NCBI GenBank assembly: GCA_903885855.1
Contig: CAISKG010000145.1
Coordinates: 1 to 5,841 of the forward strand
Direction of reading: 5' to 3'
Length of the DNA: 5,841 nucleotides
Source: an uncultured Planctomycetaceae bacterium
Lineage (GTDB): Bacteria > Planctomycetota > Planctomycetia > Pirellulales > UBA1268
Part shown: positions 1 to 5,841 of the stretch, piece after piece
Layout of the letters: every line of letters begins with the position of its first letter
Position numbering within the stretch: position 1 is the first letter of the stretch
Position numbers and translations under genes: made by a program
The notes under the pieces: model-generated
The model's database searches: none
What the model was told of the DNA's origin: nothing
Seen by the model: the letters and a program-made list of their open reading frames with translations, nothing else

Positions 1-11
1 GCTGCGCCGCC

Positions 12-27
12 CCGGCCGCACGGCCGG
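12..27. repeat. Palindrome CCGGCC-GCAC-GGCCGG, left copy
   Basis: A perfect 6-bp inverted repeat with a 4-base spacer lies immediately upstream of the candidate -35 box. The same half-sites with the same spacer length recur at 79-94 (spacer GTCG). It could be half of an operator pair for the downstream dehydrogenase operon, or the stem of a terminator for a gene lying to the left, although no T-run follows it. In DNA this GC-rich such palindromes arise readily by chance, so the functional reading is inference. Confidence 0.35.
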
Positions 28-56
28 CTGACGGCGGGGTGGGGGGCGGGTAGGCT
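28..56 (+). promoter_or_regulatory. Candidate sigma70-type promoter for the dehydrogenase pair
   Basis: CTGACG at 28-33 resembles a -35 box (it contains TGAC), and TAGGCT at 51-56 resembles a -10 box (TA at the start and T at the end). The spacer is exactly 17 bases. Transcription would begin near 63, leaving a leader of about 60 bases before the ATG at 126. The match is partial, but the optimal spacing and the position before the first gene make it the best candidate in the leader. Confidence 0.35.
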
Positions 57-77
57 GGGGCCGCGCCGCGGGGGGAT

Positions 78-95
78 GCCGGCCGTCGGGCCGGC
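78..95. repeat. Palindrome GCCGGCC-GTCG-GGCCGGC, right copy, in the 5' leader
   Basis: A perfect 7-bp inverted repeat with a 4-base loop sits between the candidate promoter and the ribosome binding site. It shares the core CCGGCC-N4-GGCCGG with the copy at 12-27; the two centres are 67 bp apart. In RNA it would fold as a stable hairpin ending about 18 bases before the GAGGG. It could be a second operator site or a leader hairpin affecting mRNA stability; neither is proven. Confidence 0.35.
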
Positions 96-113
96 GCGTG
101 CCCGCGCGTTCCC

Positions 114-118
114 GAGGG
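114..118 (+). promoter_or_regulatory. Ribosome binding site (GAGGG) for the Gfo/Idh/MocA gene
   Basis: GAGGG lies 7 bases before the ATG at 126, a normal Shine-Dalgarno distance. It supports this ATG, which also places the twin-arginine motif at residues 5-6 as expected for a Tat leader. Confidence 0.55.
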
Positions 119-125
119 CCATCCC

Positions 126-1445
126 ATGGACGAGTCGCGCCGCAGCTTTCTCCTGGCCGGTGCGGCGGCGGTGCCGGCGCTGGCCGCCGACGCCGCGCTC
201 GCCGCCGCCGCCGCCCCTCTGCCGGTGGCGGTGATCGGCCCCGGCGGCATGGGGCGCGGGCACCTGGAGCGCCTCGTGAAGCGCGACGACGTGCGCGTGG
301 CCTGGGTGTGCGACGTCGACGCGGGCCGGCTCGAGTCCGCCGCGAAGCTCGTGGCCGACTCAGGCCGCGAGGCGCCGCGCACCACCGCCGACCTCCGCGA
401 CGTGCTCGCCGACGGCGCGGTGCGGGCGGTGTGGATCGCCACCCCCGACCATTGGCACGGCCCGGCCGCGATCCTCGCCGCCGACGCGGGCAAGCACGTC
501 TACGTGGAGAAGCCCGCCTGCCACAACCTGCGCGAGGGACGGCTGATGGTGGAGGCCGCCCGGCGCAACGGCGTGGCGATGCAGGTGGGCACGCAGTCGC
601 GCTCGGCGGCGGTGGTGCAGGCGGCCATGCAGCGCCTCCGCGACGGCGCCATCGGCGACGTGATCGTGAGCAAGGCCTGGAACAGCCAGCGCCGCGGCTC
701 GATCGGCCGCGAGCAGCCCGGCGAGCCGCCGCCGGGACTGCACTACGACCATTGGGTCGGTCCCGCCGCCTGGCAGCCCTACCGCAAGAACCTGCTCCCG
801 GGCGTGTGGCGGTTTTGGCGCAACTTCGGCTGCGGCGACATCGGCAACGACGGCGTGCACGAGATCGACATCGCCCGCTGGGGCCTGGGGGTCGACGCGC
901 ATCCCGACCGCGTGGCGGGGCTGGGGGGCACGTACTTCTTCGAGGACGACCAGGAGTTTCCCGACACGCAGTATTGCGTCTGGGAATGGCCGGCCCCGGC
1001 CGGGTCGTCGCGGAGACGGCAGCTGGTCTTCGAGCAGCGCGACTGGTCGCCCTACGTGCAGGAAGGGCACGAGAACGGCAACGCCTTCTACGGCACCAAG
1101 GGCATGCTCATCCTCGGCAAGCGCACCGGCTGGCAGCTCTACTCGGAGCGCAACAAGCTCGTGGAGGAGATGCAGGGCAACGTCGACCTGGGCCCCCACC
1201 ACGACGACTTCCTCGCCGCGGTGCGCGCCGCCGAGGGGGGCTCGCCGCCGCCGCGCACCGCGGCCGACATCGAGGAGGGGCACCGCTCGGCGGCGCTGGT
1301 CCACCTGGGCAACATCGCCTGCCGCACCGGTCGCACGCTCGCCTTCGACGCCGCCGCCGAGCGGATCGTGGGCGATCCCGAGGCCGACGCGCTGCTCCGC
1401 CGCGCCTACCGCGAGGGGCACTGGGCGGTGCCGCGGGGCGTCTGA
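126..1445 (+). CDS. Gfo/Idh/MocA family oxidoreductase with Tat signal
   Basis: Predicted NAD(P)-dependent sugar or polyol oxidoreductase, 439 aa, a usual length for the planctomycete branch of the family. The N-terminus SRRSFLLAG (residues 4-12) is a twin-arginine motif, followed by an Ala-rich hydrophobic stretch and a possible AxA cleavage site (A24-L-A26). The Rossmann fold starts at about residue 33 with the dinucleotide loop GPGGMG (38-43), then an acidic strand end in VCDVD (61-65). The family EKP motif is at 128-130, with Lys129 the conserved catalytic-site lysine. In the C-terminal alpha/beta domain, G243-x-H245-x-x-D248 matches the conserved GxHxxD active-site element, followed by RWGLG. 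The C-terminus (EEGHRSAALVHLGNIA, 383-398, and AYREGHWAVP, 427-436) is typical of planctomycete members. Family and fold are clear; the substrate cannot be read from sequence. It is followed after 37 bp by a 2-hydroxyacid dehydrogenase, suggesting joint transcription and a sugar-acid role. Export with bound cofactor has a precedent in Zymomonas glucose-fructose oxidoreductase. Confidence 0.92.
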   Translation: MDESRRSFLLAGAAAVPALAADAALAAAAAPLPVAVIGPGGMGRGHLERLVKRDDVRVAWVCDVDAGRLESAAKLVADSGREAPRTTADLRDVLADGAVRAVWIATPDHWHGPAAILAADAGKHVYVEKPACHNLREGRLMVEAARRNGVAMQVGTQSRSAAVVQAAMQRLRDGAIGDVIVSKAWNSQRRGSIGREQPGEPPPGLHYDHWVGPAAWQPYRKNLLPGVWRFWRNFGCGDIGNDGVHEIDIARWGLGVDAHPDRVAGLGGTYFFEDDQEFPDTQYCVWEWPAPAGSSRRRQLVFEQRDWSPYVQEGHENGNAFYGTKGMLILGKRTGWQLYSERNKLVEEMQGNVDLGPHHDDFLAAVRAAEGGSPPPRTAADIEEGHRSAALVHLGNIACRTGRTLAFDAAAERIVGDPEADALLRRAYREGHWAVPRGV

Positions 1446-1467
1446 CCGTGTGCCGGCGGAGATCCGC

Positions 1468-1472
1468 GGAGA
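1468..1472 (+). promoter_or_regulatory. Ribosome binding site (GGAGA) deciding the start of the hydroxyacid dehydrogenase
   Basis: GGAGA ends 10 bases before the ATG at 1483, favouring that start over an in-frame GTG at 1450. The 7-mer GCGGAGA occurs twice here (1456-1462 and 1466-1472), exactly 10 bp apart, and only the second copy is at a workable distance. The first copy can pair weakly with CCGC at 1464-1467 (4-bp stem, AGAT loop), just before the RBS. Confidence 0.5.
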
Positions 1473-1482
1473 ACAGACATCC

Positions 1483-2430
1483 ATGACGCGCATCGTGATC
1501 CTCGACGGCCACACGGCCAATCCCGGCGACCTCTCCTGGGAGGGGCTCGCGGCCCTCGGCGAGCTCGTCGTCCACGAGCGCACGGCCGCCGCCGACGTGG
1601 CGGCGCGCACCGCGGGGGCCGACGTGGTGATCACCAACAAGACCGTCCTCGGCGAGTCCTTCTTCGCCGCGCCCGGGCGGCCGCGGCTGGTGTGCGTGAT
1701 CGCCACCGGCTTCAACGTCGTCGACGTGGCGGCGGCGCGGGCCGCGGGCGTGCCGGTGTGCAACGTGCCGGAGTACGGCACCGCGAGCGTCGCGCAGGCG
1801 GTGTTCGCGCTGGTGCTCGAGCTCACCAACCGCGCTGGCCACCACGACCGAACGGTGCGCGAGGGGCGCTGGAGCGCCTGCCCCGATTTCTGCTACTGGG
1901 ACGGCGAACTGGTGGAGCTGGCCGGCCTGACGATGGGGATCGTCGGCCACGGCCGGATCGGCCGGGCGGTGGCCCACGTCGCCCGCAGCCTGGGGATGGA
2001 GGTGATCCATTCCGGCCGCGGCCGCGTCGACGACCCGGCCCGCGTCGACGTCGACGCGCTCTTCGCCCGCGCCGACGTCATCAGCCTCCACTGCCCGCTG
2101 ACCGCCGAGAACCGCCATCTCGTCGACGCCCGTCGGATCGGCCTCATGAAGCCGACGGCGTTCCTCGTGAACACGGCGCGGGGGCCGCTGGTCGACGAGG
2201 AGGCGCTCGCCGCGGCGCTCCACGCCGGGCGCATCGCGGGGGCCGGCCTCGACGTGCTCTCGGTGGAGCCGCCGTCGCGCGGCAATCCGCTCCTGACCGC
2301 GCCGCGCTGCGTGATCACCCCCCACATCGCCTGGGCGACACGGGCCGCGCGGCGCCGGCTCATCGAGGCCACCGCCGGCAACGTGGCCGCGTTCCTGGCC
2401 GGCAGCCCGCGGCACGTCGTCAACCCGTGA
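1483..2430 (+). CDS. D-2-hydroxyacid dehydrogenase (glycerate dehydrogenase / hydroxypyruvate reductase type)
   Basis: NAD(P)-dependent interconversion of a 2-keto acid and its D-2-hydroxyacid, most likely hydroxypyruvate/D-glycerate or glyoxylate/glycolate, in the cytoplasm. The 315 aa length is normal for the family. The N-terminal catalytic-domain strand MTRIVILDG opens the protein; ATGFNVVD (74-81) is the substrate-loop motif; PEYGTASVAQ (96-105) is characteristic. The nucleotide loop is GHGRIG (155-160). The catalytic set is complete: Arg233 in NTARGPLVDEEAL, Glu262 in DVLSVEPP and His281 in TPHIAWAT. The segment SACPDFCYWDGELVELAG (131-148) is what points to the glycerate dehydrogenase subgroup. 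After the second Rossmann strand there is HSGRGR (176-181) and no acidic residue, hinting at NADP(H) tolerance or preference. The ATG at 1483 is chosen for its RBS and family-like N-terminus; a GTG at 1450 would add 11 atypical residues. It is probably co-transcribed with the oxidoreductase 37 bp upstream. The exact substrate is uncertain. Confidence 0.9.
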   Translation: MTRIVILDGHTANPGDLSWEGLAALGELVVHERTAAADVAARTAGADVVITNKTVLGESFFAAPGRPRLVCVIATGFNVVDVAAARAAGVPVCNVPEYGTASVAQAVFALVLELTNRAGHHDRTVREGRWSACPDFCYWDGELVELAGLTMGIVGHGRIGRAVAHVARSLGMEVIHSGRGRVDDPARVDVDALFARADVISLHCPLTAENRHLVDARRIGLMKPTAFLVNTARGPLVDEEALAAALHAGRIAGAGLDVLSVEPPSRGNPLLTAPRCVITPHIAWATRAARRRLIEATAGNVAAFLAGSPRHVVNP

Positions 2431-2432
2431 TC

Positions 2433-2451
2433 CGCCCGGCGGCGCGGGGCG
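2433..2451. terminator. Small GC hairpin in the convergent gap
   Basis: CGCCC (2433-2437) pairs with GGGCG (2447-2451) around a 9-base loop. It fills almost all of the 21-bp gap between the stop codons of the two convergent genes and could serve both directions. There is no T-run on either strand and the stem is only 5 bp, so intrinsic termination is weakly supported. Confidence 0.22.
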
Positions 2452-5400
2452 TCAGCGGGTCTGCCGCGGCTCGTCAGGATCGTCCGCGGCGGGGGCGGTG
2501 CCCCGCAGCGGGTGGACGCGCACGGCCACGGATCCCCGCACCGGGATCAACTGCTGGCCCGAGGCGAGCTCCGCGGTGAGCGTGAAGGTTCGCTCGACGT
2601 CCGGGTCGGTGCCCTCCGTGAGGCCGGCGCCGAGGTGGTCGATGTAGGGCTTGAGCGCGCCGCGCAGCGTCTTGTCGGTCGCGGGGCGGGAGGTGTCGCC
2701 GATGAAGTTGCGCAGGTCGCCCGCGGCGAGCACGTAGGCGGAGCGGGCCGCCACGAACGGCGGCGCGGCCACGGCGAACGTGGCGACCGTTCCGCCGGTC
2801 TCGTCGTCACGCAGCGTGCAACGCAGCTCCGCACGCTCCGGGGCCGCGAAGTGGGGCGGGGCCTCGACGAGGATCCGGTCGGGGTTGCTCGTGAAGTACT
2901 CGCTCACGCGCCACCCGCCGGACTTCGTCCTCGCCGTGGTGAGGTCGATCGTCGTGTCGGGCGTGAAGGAGAGCTCGCAGTCGCCGGCCACGGGAGCGGG
3001 TGCGGCGGGCGCGGGGGTGGCTTGGTACACCGGCACGAGGAGGTGGTCGCTGACGCCGTAGGGCGTGGCGAGGTGAATGTCGACGAATCCCACCGGCGTG
3101 CAGCAGGACGCGCAGGCCTCGCGGTCGTCGGGGCAGGTGGCGTCCGGGGCCCCGAGCCGCTCCGCGAAGTCGAGCTTCGGGGCGGGGTCGCGCTCGGGGA
3201 CGAGCGCCGAGGGGAGCCGGATGACGCGGCTCCCGGCGGCCGGCCCGGGCCGCGGGATCTCCTCGGTCTGGCCGGCGAGCACCACGCTCCTGCGGCCGAG
3301 GGTGGTCCGGCCGACCGGGGCGGCCACGCGCGGGGCCTCCAGGGGCACCGCCGCCGGCGCCCCCCGGCCGGCGAGGAGGCGACCGTCGCGCTCGAGGATC
3401 CGGGCCACCGCCGGCGCCACCGGCGCCGCGTCGGGGCGGATGATCTGCACGCCCGGCGGCACCTCCGCGCGGATCACGTCGCGGCTGATGAGGGTGGCCT
3501 TCACCGGCCGCCCGCCCGCGATGACGTTGGTGTCGTGGATGCTGAATCCCTTCCCGATCAGGAACAGCGACGTCGTCCCCCCGGGATCGATCCCCTCGGC
3601 GCCGTAGTAGCCGATCAGCTCGGGGGCCAGATCGGTGACGCCGGTGTCGAAGAGCTCGAAGCCGCCGGAGGTGTTCTCGTAGGGGATCTGCGCCTCGAGC
3701 GTCTGCAGCGGCAGCTGCCGCTCGAGCTGGTCGACGCGGCGCAGGAGGCGCGCCACCTCCCCGTCGCGGTAGGCCCCGGCGCAGTCGGCGCAGGCCGCCG
3801 CCGACACCTGCATCGATTTCACGCTCCGCGACAGCTTGAGGGTTTCGCGCATGCCCTGCTCGGTGCGGCCCGGGTTGGCCAGGGCGAACCAGTGGGTGCT
3901 GACGTCGAGCGTGAGCGTCGGCACGAACGACGGCATCACGATCATCGCCGTGCACTCGCGCATCCCGGGCTCGAGGCAGCGCTGGGAGAGGACGGCGCGG
4001 CGGGAGTCGCCCGTGCCGCAGATCGTCTCGGCGAAGGTCTGGAGATTGCCCTTCGTGGCGGGCGACTGGACCCGCGGGTAGAATCGCCAGCCGAAGGTGT
4101 CGGCGCCGTGCGTGAAGCCGACGGCGGTCTTGTTGAGGCCGATGGTCGCCAGGTCGGTCTGCAGACGCCGCGCGTAGCGCGTCATGGCGCTGCCGTTGAA
4201 GCGGCCCCCGGCGGAGGCCAACGCCATCGCCATCTGCATCTCCCGGCGCTGGGAGTACATGTCCTCGACGTTCTGCTCCTGCGTCACCGGGTCGAGGGCG
4301 AAGACGCGGATCGGCCAGCGGCGGCGGACGTAGTCGTTGAAGGCGTCGCGGGCCTCGGGGGCGGGGTCGGGGCCCCAGAACGGCCCGGCCAGCGCGCAGG
4401 CGGCAGCGGACATGCCCCCGGTGCTGCGCATGTCCTCCACGAGGCGGTCGTTGAGCAGCGCCGATTCCACGAGCACCGCCCAGGCGAGGACGGCGGTGGT
4501 GGTGCGGCACAGCCGGCAGCCGTCGACGGCGTTGCCGCAGGGGCCGCGGCAGGGGGCGGCGGGCGTCGGCGCGTGGTCGAGCGGCTCGCCGGGCACCGTC
4601 TCGTCGATCCCGAGCGACTCGAAGAACTCCCGGCGCCGCAGCTCGAGCTCGCCGAAGCGATGGCTGCGGATCGTCTCGGCGAGGTTCCACTCCCCCATCC
4701 GCGCCCAAGCCGACGCCTGTCGGTCCTGGGCGAGGAAGTCGTACGCCGCCTCCAACTCCTCGGCGAGGAAGCCGCGGACGTCCATGTAGTCGATGCAGGG
4801 GCGGTTGGCGGGGTGGCCGCCGAGGGAGTCGATGGCCGCCCGCACCAGCAGTGCCGACTGCACCATCCCGAACACGTCCACCACCTGCTCCGGGGGGAGC
4901 GGCATGCGCGCCCGGCGCATCTTGGCCGAGGGCACGGAGACCGACATCGCGTGCGTGCGGAGCACGCGCCGCACGCGCTCGAGCGTGCCGTCGCGGCGCT
5001 CCTCGCCGAGGGTGTCGGCCGCGTCGCCGCCGAGGGCCCGCAGTTCCTCGACGGCCAGGCCGCGGCACAGCGCGGAGCGGGCGGCGCCCGAGTTGCAGGC
5101 GAAGGTCAGCGGGGGGGCGAGGAGATCGACGAGATCGTTGACGACGAGGCTGCGGAAGGTGACGGGCAGCAGGTCGGGGCGGAGGTCGGCGTCGGCGGTG
5201 ATCGTGATCTCGGCGCCGTAGCCCTGCTGCGTCACCTTGCCGGGGAGGATCGAGACCGGCACGCGCACCAGATTGAGGGCGTAGCCCGGCGAGTCGACGC
5301 CGTCGTCCCCCTCGTTGATGCGCCGCAGCTCCTGGAGGTGGGCGATGTAGCCGGAGAGGTGGTCGAGGTGGACGTTGGGCTCGAGCGACACGGCGTTGTC

Positions 5401-5841
5401 GTCGGCCAGCCCGAACTTCGCGAAGGGATCCTGCGGCGCGGCGAAGGGGGGAGAGCGGTCGATGACGCCGCTGGAGGCCTGGGTGGGGTCGGAGATCAGG
5501 TTCTGGACGTTCTGCACCGCGGGCTGCGGCGTCGTGGGGCTCTGGCGCCCCGCCGCCAGGGCCATCGCCACGCCGACGAACGACTGGTCGCTGCGCATCA
5601 GGCTGGCGTTGGCCCGGTCCTGGAAGTTGCCCAGTTCCTTCTCCAGGAGCGTCTCGTACTCGTAGCGGTAGCGCGTGAGGCGGCTCTGTCCCCACACGTC
5701 GGGCTGCTTGGCGACGATCGACCCGAAGCGGTCGATGTGGTGCTCGAGCCAGTCGATCTCCTTGCCGAGGCGCTCGACGCACTCCTCGCCGCAGGTCGGC
5801 GGCGCCTTGCGGGGCAGCGCCCGCGCGGGGGCGGTGAGGCC
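2452..5841 (-). CDS. Large hypothetical protein with IPT/TIG-like region, 5' end outside the window
   Basis: I do not recognise this protein. The frame is open for 1129 residues and runs off the right edge, so the start is not in the window; a GTG at 5697 is in frame but lacks a Shine-Dalgarno sequence, and the 48 codons before it look equally coding. Numbering from the first visible residue: a charged helical segment (about 17-80, beginning with CGEEC); an alpha/beta part with ALNLVRVPVSILPG (188-201); a Cys motif C-x3-C-x6-C-x2-C (431-445); a CxxC (684, 687) followed by a Leu/Arg-rich helix (about 694-720); an IPT/TIG-like beta segment with GTTSLFLIGKGFS (755-767), VIAGGRPVKATLISRDVIRA (773-792) and EVPPG (793-797); a Pro/Ala-rich stretch (about 802-902); a Cys cluster (903, 910, 913, 914); a TIG-type closing strand VDIHLATPYGVSDHLLVPV (920-938); and a beta-rich C-terminus. 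No membrane segment, enzyme signature or nucleotide-binding motif is visible. A structural or surface-associated role is a guess from the TIG-like fold. It is convergent with the dehydrogenase pair and seems functionally separate. Confidence 0.85.
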   Translation of the reverse strand, partial: GLTAPARALPRKAPPTCGEECVERLGKEIDWLEHHIDRFGSIVAKQPDVWGQSRLTRYRYEYETLLEKELGNFQDRANASLMRSDQSFVGVAMALAAGRQSPTTPQPAVQNVQNLISDPTQASSGVIDRSPPFAAPQDPFAKFGLADDNAVSLEPNVHLDHLSGYIAHLQELRRINEGDDGVDSPGYALNLVRVPVSILPGKVTQQGYGAEITITADADLRPDLLPVTFRSLVVNDLVDLLAPPLTFACNSGAARSALCRGLAVEELRALGGDAADTLGEERRDGTLERVRRVLRTHAMSVSVPSAKMRRARMPLPPEQVVDVFGMVQSALLVRAAIDSLGGHPANRPCIDYMDVRGFLAEELEAAYDFLAQDRQASAWARMGEWNLAETIRSHRFGELELRRREFFESLGIDETVPGEPLDHAPTPAAPCRGPCGNAVDGCRLCRTTTAVLAWAVLVESALLNDRLVEDMRSTGGMSAAACALAGPFWGPDPAPEARDAFNDYVRRRWPIRVFALDPVTQEQNVEDMYSQRREMQMAMALASAGGRFNGSAMTRYARRLQTDLATIGLNKTAVGFTHGADTFGWRFYPRVQSPATKGNLQTFAETICGTGDSRRAVLSQRCLEPGMRECTAMIVMPSFVPTLTLDVSTHWFALANPGRTEQGMRETLKLSRSVKSMQVSAAACADCAGAYRDGEVARLLRRVDQLERQLPLQTLEAQIPYENTSGGFELFDTGVTDLAPELIGYYGAEGIDPGGTTSLFLIGKGFSIHDTNVIAGGRPVKATLISRDVIRAEVPPGVQIIRPDAAPVAPAVARILERDGRLLAGRGAPAAVPLEAPRVAAPVGRTTLGRRSVVLAGQTEEIPRPGPAAGSRVIRLPSALVPERDPAPKLDFAERLGAPDATCPDDREACASCCTPVGFVDIHLATPYGVSDHLLVPVYQATPAPAAPAPVAGDCELSFTPDTTIDLTTARTKSGGWRVSEYFTSNPDRILVEAPPHFAAPERAELRCTLRDDETGGTVATFAVAAPPFVAARSAYVLAAGDLRNFIGDTSRPATDKTLRGALKPYIDHLGAGLTEGTDPDVERTFTLTAELASGQQLIPVRGSVAVRVHPLRGTAPAADDPDEPRQTR
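3025..3624 (-). other. IPT/TIG-like beta domain, apparently split by an insertion
   Basis: A sub-region of the large minus-strand protein. The pattern GGTTSLFLIGKGFS, then strand-turn-strand VIAGGRPVKATLISRDVIRA and EVPPG, matches the usual IPT/TIG immunoglobulin-like layout (3442-3624). The expected last strand with its PxG turn, VDIHLATPYGVSDHLLVPV, comes only after roughly 115 residues of Pro/Ala/Arg-rich sequence (3091-3441). IPT/TIG domains are normally about 80-90 residues, so this looks like one domain with a long loop insertion. Assigned by eye from motif shape. Confidence 0.5.

Noticed and set aside
1..53. C-terminal tail of an upstream + strand gene
   Set aside because: Two frames close early (TGA at 29-31, TAG at 51-53) but the few residues are uninformative, so no coding call can be supported.
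1450..1482. Earlier GTG start for the hydroxyacid dehydrogenase
   Set aside because: The extra 11 residues do not resemble the family N-terminus, and the GGAGA at 1468-1472 sits correctly for the ATG at 1483.
98..1486. A 462-codon + strand frame overlapping the Gfo/Idh/MocA gene
   Set aside because: The translation is dominated by Arg, Gly and Ala with no motif; the frame starting at 126 carries all the family motifs.
360..1829. A 489-codon open frame on the minus strand across both dehydrogenase genes
   Set aside because: It is antisense to two clear family-matching genes, spans their junction, and is rich in Arg, Ala, Val and Gly as expected for a shadow frame in very GC-rich DNA.
1108..2415. 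A 435-codon minus-strand frame opposite the hydroxyacid dehydrogenase
   Set aside because: It is a low-complexity shadow with no motif, opposite a gene whose catalytic residues are complete.
5695..5697. GTG as the start of the large minus-strand gene
   Set aside because: There is no Shine-Dalgarno sequence before it, and the frame continues open upstream for 48 coding-like codons to the window edge.
2807..5782. A 991-codon minus-strand frame overlapping the large gene
   Set aside because: Its product is low-complexity Arg/Pro/Gly/Ala sequence, typical of an out-of-frame reading of GC-rich coding DNA.

Overview
The window is very GC-rich, with strong G/C preference at third codon positions, and reads most like a chromosomal segment from a planctomycete (Planctomycetota, Pirellulales-like or an uncultured relative). 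This rests on a Gfo/Idh/MocA oxidoreductase with a twin-arginine leader of the type these genomes carry in many copies, and on a very large, Cys-rich, IPT/TIG-like protein of a style I associate with planctomycetes. The assignment is inference; there is no rRNA or other marker gene.

Layout: positions 1-125 are a non-coding leader with a candidate sigma70-type promoter (28-56) between two copies of the palindrome CCGGCC-N4-GGCCGG, then a Shine-Dalgarno-like GAGGG. Two genes follow on the + strand: a Tat-leader Gfo/Idh/MocA-type NAD(P)-dependent oxidoreductase (126-1445) and, 37 bp later, a D-2-hydroxyacid dehydrogenase of the glycerate dehydrogenase/hydroxypyruvate reductase type (1483-2430). 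They probably form one transcription unit.

The rest (2452-5841) is one long minus-strand gene converging on that pair. Only 21 bp separate the two stop codons, and that gap holds a small GC hairpin. The long gene is cut by the right edge: its frame stays open to base 5841, so the 1129 residues seen are the C-terminal part of a longer protein. I recognise no enzyme in it. It shows an N-terminal helical segment, a Cys-rich central motif, a CxxC followed by a short leucine-rich helix, an IPT/TIG-like beta domain that seems split by a Pro/Ala-rich insertion with a second Cys cluster, and a beta-rich C-terminal part.

How they work together: the two + strand dehydrogenases plausibly belong to sugar or sugar-acid catabolism, the first oxidising or reducing a sugar-like substrate and the second interconverting a 2-keto acid (hydroxypyruvate/glyoxylate type) and its D-2-hydroxyacid. 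Nothing links the minus-strand gene to this pathway; it looks like an unrelated convergent neighbour. I found no mobile element, CRISPR array, tRNA or rRNA. The nearest thing to something undescribed is the large minus-strand protein.
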